Positions 21,778-25,083 of a stretch of DNA of 25,083 bases are shown piece after piece. The stretch covers positions 1 to 25,083 of the forward strand of contig CAYHKW010000006.1 of NCBI GenBank assembly GCA_964357385.1, written 5' to 3'. The notes below the pieces were generated by a model. That model was given only the letters and a program-made list of their open reading frames with translations, was not told where the DNA came from and made no database searches. Position 1 is the first letter of the stretch. The number at the start of each line of letters is the position of its first letter. A program made the translations under genes and the position numbers. This DNA is from JAHFJA01 sp964357385 (GTDB lineage Bacteria; Patescibacteriota; Patescibacteriia; JACQRZ01).

Positions 21778-21815
21778 AATCCCTGAGAACTATTCCCAGG
21801 GATTTTTTATTTTAG
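21778..21815 (+). terminator. Terminator after the secreted-protein gene
   Basis: AATCCCTG (21778-21785) pairs with CAGGGATT (21797-21804) around an 11-base loop, followed by a T-rich run TTTTATTTT, 20 bases after the stop. Confidence 0.85.
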
Positions 21816-21840
21816 AAGCGTAACAGCATGTTTCTAAATA

Positions 21841-21890
21841 AAAAAATTACCCCTTCACTATTACAGTGTTGGGGTAATTTTATTTTTATT
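21841..21890. terminator. Bidirectional terminator between convergent genes
   Basis: AAAATTACCCC (21843-21853) pairs with GGGGTAATTTT (21871-21881), with an inner CACT/AGTG stem, and has A/T runs on both sides. It lies just beyond the stop of the minus-strand orphan gene and backs up the forward terminator. The sequence resembles the hairpin at 21066-21100. Confidence 0.85.
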
Positions 21891-21895
21891 GTAAC

Positions 21896-22966
21896 CTAAT
21901 TTTGTGAAACTTCAGCAAATTCTAAAAACTGTGTGCTCATTGTCTCGTATTTCCTGAACTGCTTGGGATCAATGGTTGCCATATTTTGTATAACTTTAAA
22001 AAATCCTTTTGTTGCATAGAGGCATTTTCTTTTAAACTCAGCCAAAGGTTCTTGAGAAAACACAACGATACAATTTTCACACTCCATAACCCATACAAAA
22101 CTATCTATGCTCACTGATAATTCACAGCTCGGTGTGTAACTCCATGTCACACTGCTATCAAACTGAGTACGCGGTTTCTCGGCGCTCTGATCAATGTGAG
22201 TAGAATGCAAGTCTACTGTCAATGCATATGGAAAAGAGTTGAAATACTTTTCAGCAGCGCAAATGGCTTCTAACATTACTTTTTGAGGAAGCTTAACATT
22301 TATATAGTCAGCAAATGTTGAAGCTCTTGAAGAAAATGTTCCATAATCACCACCATAACCATATTCAAAAGTTGAACACTCCTTGGTTAAACCGCTATTA
22401 AAACGGTATTTACTTTTATCCCTATACGAATTATAGTCACCCTTTTTCAAATAGACAGTCGGGGCAGCCTTCATTAACATCATTAACGCTGTTTCATCAA
22501 GAACTTCGTAATATACTCCTTGTGGCAAGTACTTTGTACAATATCTCTCTGCTTCTAGAAATTCCTTTAGACAACAAGCAATATCTATTAGCTCAAACAT
22601 TGTATAATCAGACAGTTTGCTTTGTTTTGAACATGCAAGTTGTCTAAAAGTGTTGTTTTCTGGAAGATTATTTAATGCGACCATTTCGAAATATCTTCTG
22701 AATATAAGGAATGCCATGAGTCGTATTTTAAATCTTTTGCCATTGTTGCCTACGGATTCGAGTAAGTTTATTACATGCTTGTATATGCCTTCCTCTTTTG
22801 TCGTGAGCATGCTTAAGATTATTCTTTCATCATCTTTGTCTTTTTCGCCACGGAGGGATGCTCCAAGGGTTTGCGTTGAAGGTCCACATGCTATTGTTGG
22901 TGTATCAACCGTAAATCCTTTTTCAATAATATCGCCATAATACTTGGCAAAAAATTTTTTGTTCAT
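21896..22966 (-). CDS. Orphan 356-aa cytoplasmic protein, unknown function
   Basis: No family was recognised. No signal peptide or convincing TM helix. The N-terminal third is helical and charged (ERIILSMLTTKEEGIYKHVINLLESV, then KIRLMAFLIFRRYFEMVALNN), the middle is Cys-, Tyr- and Ser-rich (CCLKEFLEAERYC, FEYGYGGDYGTFSSR), and the last third has alternating strands (ALTVDLHSTHID, ELSVSIDSFVWVMECENCIVVFSQEP) then a helix. About 11 cysteines are unusual for this window. It has a near-consensus promoter, an AAAGGAG Shine-Dalgarno site, and A rather than T before the ATG, unlike nearly all neighbours. That suggests recent acquisition and separate regulation. It interrupts a run of housekeeping genes (greA to lysS). 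Confidence 0.8.
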   Translation of the reverse strand: MNKKFFAKYYGDIIEKGFTVDTPTIACGPSTQTLGASLRGEKDKDDERIILSMLTTKEEGIYKHVINLLESVGNNGKRFKIRLMAFLIFRRYFEMVALNNLPENNTFRQLACSKQSKLSDYTMFELIDIACCLKEFLEAERYCTKYLPQGVYYEVLDETALMMLMKAAPTVYLKKGDYNSYRDKSKYRFNSGLTKECSTFEYGYGGDYGTFSSRASTFADYINVKLPQKVMLEAICAAEKYFNSFPYALTVDLHSTHIDQSAEKPRTQFDSSVTWSYTPSCELSVSIDSFVWVMECENCIVVFSQEPLAEFKRKCLYATKGFFKVIQNMATIDPKQFRKYETMSTQFLEFAEVSQN

Positions 22967-22977
22967 TTTTCAAAGGT

Positions 22978-22984
22978 CTCCTTT
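22978..22984 (-). promoter_or_regulatory. Shine-Dalgarno site of the 356-aa orphan
   Basis: AAAGGAG on the minus strand, 11 bases before the ATG at 22966. Strong Shine-Dalgarno sites are rare here, so its presence marks this gene as different. Confidence 0.75.
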
Positions 22985-23001
22985 TTCCTTCAAATATATA
23001 C

Positions 23002-23015
23002 TGTTTCATGAAACA
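23002..23015. promoter_or_regulatory. Operator-like palindrome at the orphan gene start site
   Basis: TGTTTCATGAAACA is a perfect 14-base palindrome. It begins at the last base of the -10 box and covers the predicted transcription start of the minus-strand gene, the classical position for a repressor operator. Confidence 0.6.
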
Positions 23016-23043
23016 CTATAGCATATTTCACTGTTTTTGTCAA
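23015..23043 (-). promoter_or_regulatory. Promoter of the 356-aa orphan
   Basis: On the minus strand TTGACA (23043-23038), a 17-base spacer and TATAGT (23020-23015) form a near-consensus sigma-70 promoter. Transcription would start near 23008, about 42 bases before the ATG. Confidence 0.85.
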
Positions 23044-23067
23044 GTATTTCGTGGGCAAAAATACTTG
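23041..23067. repeat. Inverted repeat overlapping the orphan gene's -35 box
   Basis: CAAGTATTT (23041-23049) and AAATACTTG (23059-23067) are perfect reverse complements separated by 9 bases. One arm overlaps the -35 hexamer, so it could be a second regulatory site or a structural element in the divergent intergenic region. Confidence 0.5.
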
Positions 23068-23117
23068 TGCATAAAACAAGCTCATAAATATAAGAAAAAC
23101 CGCTTAAACCCTCATTT

Positions 23118-23146
23118 TTGACGTAAACTCACTCCCGCGTTACAAT
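23118..23146 (+). promoter_or_regulatory. Promoter of lysS
   Basis: TTGACG (23118-23123) and TACAAT (23141-23146) are 17 bases apart. Transcription would start near 23153, leaving about 18 bases of leader without a Shine-Dalgarno site. Confidence 0.8.
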
Positions 23147-23170
23147 AGGGCTACTCATTACCCGCTTTTT

Positions 23171-24643
23171 ATGCCTGATATTGAAGAACATATTGTTCGT
23201 GCCCAGAGACGAGATGCCCTTGTCCAAAAGGGGATAGATCCGTATACGAATCAGCTTGGCGACCGTGTGTCATGCCATGAGGCGCAGACTCGGTTTGACG
23301 ATTGGTCAGCAAGTACCCATGAAATCGGTCTTGCGGGGCGTGTACGAAGCATTCGCAAGCACGGCGGTTCAATGTTTCTTGATATTGATGACGGCACCGA
23401 CCGTATCCAGCTGTTTATAAAAAAAGACATGGTGTCTGCTCATGATTTTGAGATTGCCAGCGATCTTCTTGATATTGGAGATATTGTTTATGCTAAAGGC
23501 ACGTTATTCCTTACCAAAAAAGAGGAAAAAACGTTGCAGGTTGCGACATTTTCCATTCTGACCAAAGCACTCTTACCGTTACCTGAAAAGTGGCACGGTC
23601 TCAGTGATGTAGAAACACGGTACCGACAACGCTATCTTGATTTGATTTCCAATCCGTCAGTGGCAGCGATTTTCCGTGCTCGCAGCGTGGTGATTCGTAC
23701 TATTCGCGAGTTTTTTGAACACGAGCGTTTCATTGAAGTTGATACACCGATTCTACAGGCGATTCCGGGTGGTGCGACTGCGCGTCCGTTTATGACCCAT
23801 CATCATGCCTTGGATGTGGACATGTATTTGCGTGTAGCTCCCGAATTATATCTCAAACGGCTTATTGTAGGCGGGTTTGAACGGGTGTTTGAAATCGCTC
23901 GCTGTTTTCGTAATGAAGGCATTGATCACACCCATAATCCAGAATTTACCCAGGTGGAAGCCTACATGGCGTATGCGACCTATGAAGATCTTATGGATTT
24001 GTCAGAGCGATTGATTCGAGAAATGGTTCAGGCCGTTCATAAGACCACCCATTTTGAGTATGAAGGACAGGTGATCGATTGTGCAGGAGCATTTCCTTGT
24101 GTCAAATTCCGTGATGCCATCATCCAATATGGTGATATTGATATTGATGCCCATCTGACATTTGAAACGCTTTCGACAGCAGCAGCTTCGCGTGGAGTAA
24201 ATCTAAAAGAATGTACATCGCGAGCACAAGTATTAGATCAGCTGTTCAAGACGTTTGTTGCGTCAACCTTGGTACAACCGACCTTTGTTATTGATTATCC
24301 ATTGGAACTCTCACCACTTGCCCGTAAGAAAAATGATAATCCGCTCTATACCGAACGATTCCAACTGGTGATTGCGGGGGTTGAACGCATGAACGCATTT
24401 TCCGAGCTTAATGATCCTGTCGATCAACTTGAACGTTTTAAGGAACAAGAAGGTATGCGTGAAAACGGCGACGTTGAAGCACAGCGTCTTGATAGGGACT
24501 ATATTACCGCGCTTGAACATGGTATGCCGCCCACTGCCGGTCTTGGTATGGGAATTGATCGCATGGTTGCGCTCCTCACCAATTCGCACGCGATCAAAGA
24601 AGTTATTTTATTCCCTGCGCTTCGTCCTAAAATAGAAGAATAA
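23171..24643 (+). CDS. lysS: Lysyl-tRNA synthetase, class II
   Basis: 490 aa, charges tRNA-Lys with lysine. An N-terminal OB-fold anticodon domain (IGLAGRVRSIRKHGGSMFLDIDDGTDRIQLFI) leads into the class II catalytic core: motif 1 region RYRQRYLDLI and FIEVDTPIL, motif 2 FRNEGIDHTHNPEFTQVEAY, and motif 3 GLGMGIDRMVALLT. The lysine-specific PGGATARPF follows motif 1. Length is normal. It has its own promoter and is followed after 12 bases by serS, so the two synthetase genes are probably co-transcribed. Confidence 0.97.
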   Translation: MPDIEEHIVRAQRRDALVQKGIDPYTNQLGDRVSCHEAQTRFDDWSASTHEIGLAGRVRSIRKHGGSMFLDIDDGTDRIQLFIKKDMVSAHDFEIASDLLDIGDIVYAKGTLFLTKKEEKTLQVATFSILTKALLPLPEKWHGLSDVETRYRQRYLDLISNPSVAAIFRARSVVIRTIREFFEHERFIEVDTPILQAIPGGATARPFMTHHHALDVDMYLRVAPELYLKRLIVGGFERVFEIARCFRNEGIDHTHNPEFTQVEAYMAYATYEDLMDLSERLIREMVQAVHKTTHFEYEGQVIDCAGAFPCVKFRDAIIQYGDIDIDAHLTFETLSTAAASRGVNLKECTSRAQVLDQLFKTFVASTLVQPTFVIDYPLELSPLARKKNDNPLYTERFQLVIAGVERMNAFSELNDPVDQLERFKEQEGMRENGDVEAQRLDRDYITALEHGMPPTAGLGMGIDRMVALLTNSHAIKEVILFPALRPKIEE

Positions 24644-24655
24644 TAGAAACACCGT

Positions 24656-25083
24656 ATGTTGGATATTAAATTCATTCGTGAACATCGAGAAGAAGTAGAA
24701 GCGGCCGTGCGTAATAAAAACGCAGATGTTGATGTTGTACGGTTATTGGAACTTGATGAAAAGCGTCGCGCTGCCATTGGTACTGTTGATACTGCTAAAG
24801 CTCGTCAAAACCGCATCAGCGATGAGATCGCCCAAATGAGTGGCGCTGATCGTGAAACAAAGATTGAAGAAATGCGTGGTCTTAAAGAAGAAATCAAACA
24901 ACATGAAGAAGAGTTGTCAGTCATCGAAGAAGAATATATTACATTGCTTAAAACGGTTCCTAATATCCCTGCTTCAGACGTTCCCATTGGAAAGACGGAA
25001 GATGAAAAGGTGGTGGGAAAGGAGTGGGGGGGGAGGGCGGTATTGGTTTTTGAGGTAAAAATGCTTTGCAGGGTGGACGAAGG
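24656..25083 (+). CDS. serS: Seryl-tRNA synthetase, N-terminal part (3' partial)
   Basis: Charges tRNA-Ser with serine. The visible 142 codons cover the tRNA-binding coiled-coil arm: MLDIKFIREHREEVEAAVRNK, long Lys/Glu-rich helices, and LLKTVPNIPASDVPIGKTEDE, the family hinge. After about codon 120 the expected WGEP-type sequence is degraded (EWGGRAVLVFEVKM in place of the usual KWGEP...FDFEPK), in a G-rich stretch, which looks like sequencing error or contig-end noise rather than real divergence. The catalytic domain lies beyond the window. Confidence 0.93.
   Translation, partial: MLDIKFIREHREEVEAAVRNKNADVDVVRLLELDEKRRAAIGTVDTAKARQNRISDEIAQMSGADRETKIEEMRGLKEEIKQHEEELSVIEEEYITLLKTVPNIPASDVPIGKTEDEKVVGKEWGGRAVLVFEVKMLCRVDE

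Noticed and set aside
1..25083. CRISPR array, tRNA or rRNA genes, IS elements, prophage genes
   Set aside because: No regularly spaced repeats, cloverleaf-like segments, ribosomal RNA sequence, transposase or phage genes were seen on reading both strands, though a tRNA scan was not possible here.

Overview
The window looks like an end-to-end piece of a small, gene-dense bacterial genome, most likely a Patescibacterium (Candidate Phyla Radiation). This is an inference from several traits together: short or overlapping intergenic gaps, many small anchored proteins, anaerobic NrdD/NrdG, stand-alone small enzyme domains (a free tRNA-binding domain, a catalytic-only MGMT, a receiver-only regulator), and almost no Shine-Dalgarno sites. 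UGA is used as a stop, so there is no sign of the Gracilibacteria-type code. No rRNA, tRNA, CRISPR array, IS element or prophage gene was recognised.

Layout. 1-3193: the 3' part of nrdD, then nrdG, a membrane-anchored rhodanese and an SDR oxidoreductase. 3234-3737 (minus): a CYTH-domain protein. 3817-9092: a copper island in one direction (csoR, copA, a four-TM protein, an HMA/DsbD-like fusion, an anchored cupredoxin, a Met/His-rich mini membrane protein, and a duplicated DUF305 protein). It starts at a promoter whose -35/-10 spacer is itself a CsoR-type palindrome. 9141-10277: a WrbA-like flavodoxin with a Cys-rich tail and a PNPOx-like flavoprotein. 10396-12505: a receiver-only response regulator, an anchored NMT1-type binding protein and a two-TM receptor-like protein without a kinase. 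12555-13400: a cold-shock protein with a strong promoter and long leader, then an EVE protein. 13443-14027 (minus): an anchored plastocyanin-like protein, divergent from a five-TM protein. 14644-20140: a housekeeping block (tRNA-binding protein, MGMT, SIMPL protein, endonuclease III, YbaB, MreD, PBP2, GreA). 20174-21048: a zeta-toxin-family kinase overlapping a 57-aa ORF. 21126-23067: a small accessory segment with a secreted protein and a 356-aa orphan (minus), both with near-consensus promoters and Shine-Dalgarno sites. 23118-25083: lysS and the start of serS.

How the parts may work together. The copper genes form a plausible chain: CsoR senses Cu(I), CopA exports it, and the HMA/DsbD-like protein, cupredoxin and DUF305 protein handle it at or outside the membrane. 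The receiver, binding protein and receptor-like protein look like a ligand-sensing module whose kinase and permease would have to be elsewhere. MreD and PBP2 belong to cell-wall elongation.

The clearest genome-wide signal is at the start codons: 31 of 34 chosen ATGs have T at -1 and very few have a Shine-Dalgarno site. The 356-aa orphan breaks this rule, has its own operator-like palindrome, and is the best candidate for a recently acquired, regulated gene of unknown function. Both window edges (the first ~35 and last ~70 bases) look disturbed and should be read with caution. No gene-free stretch longer than 300 bases exists.
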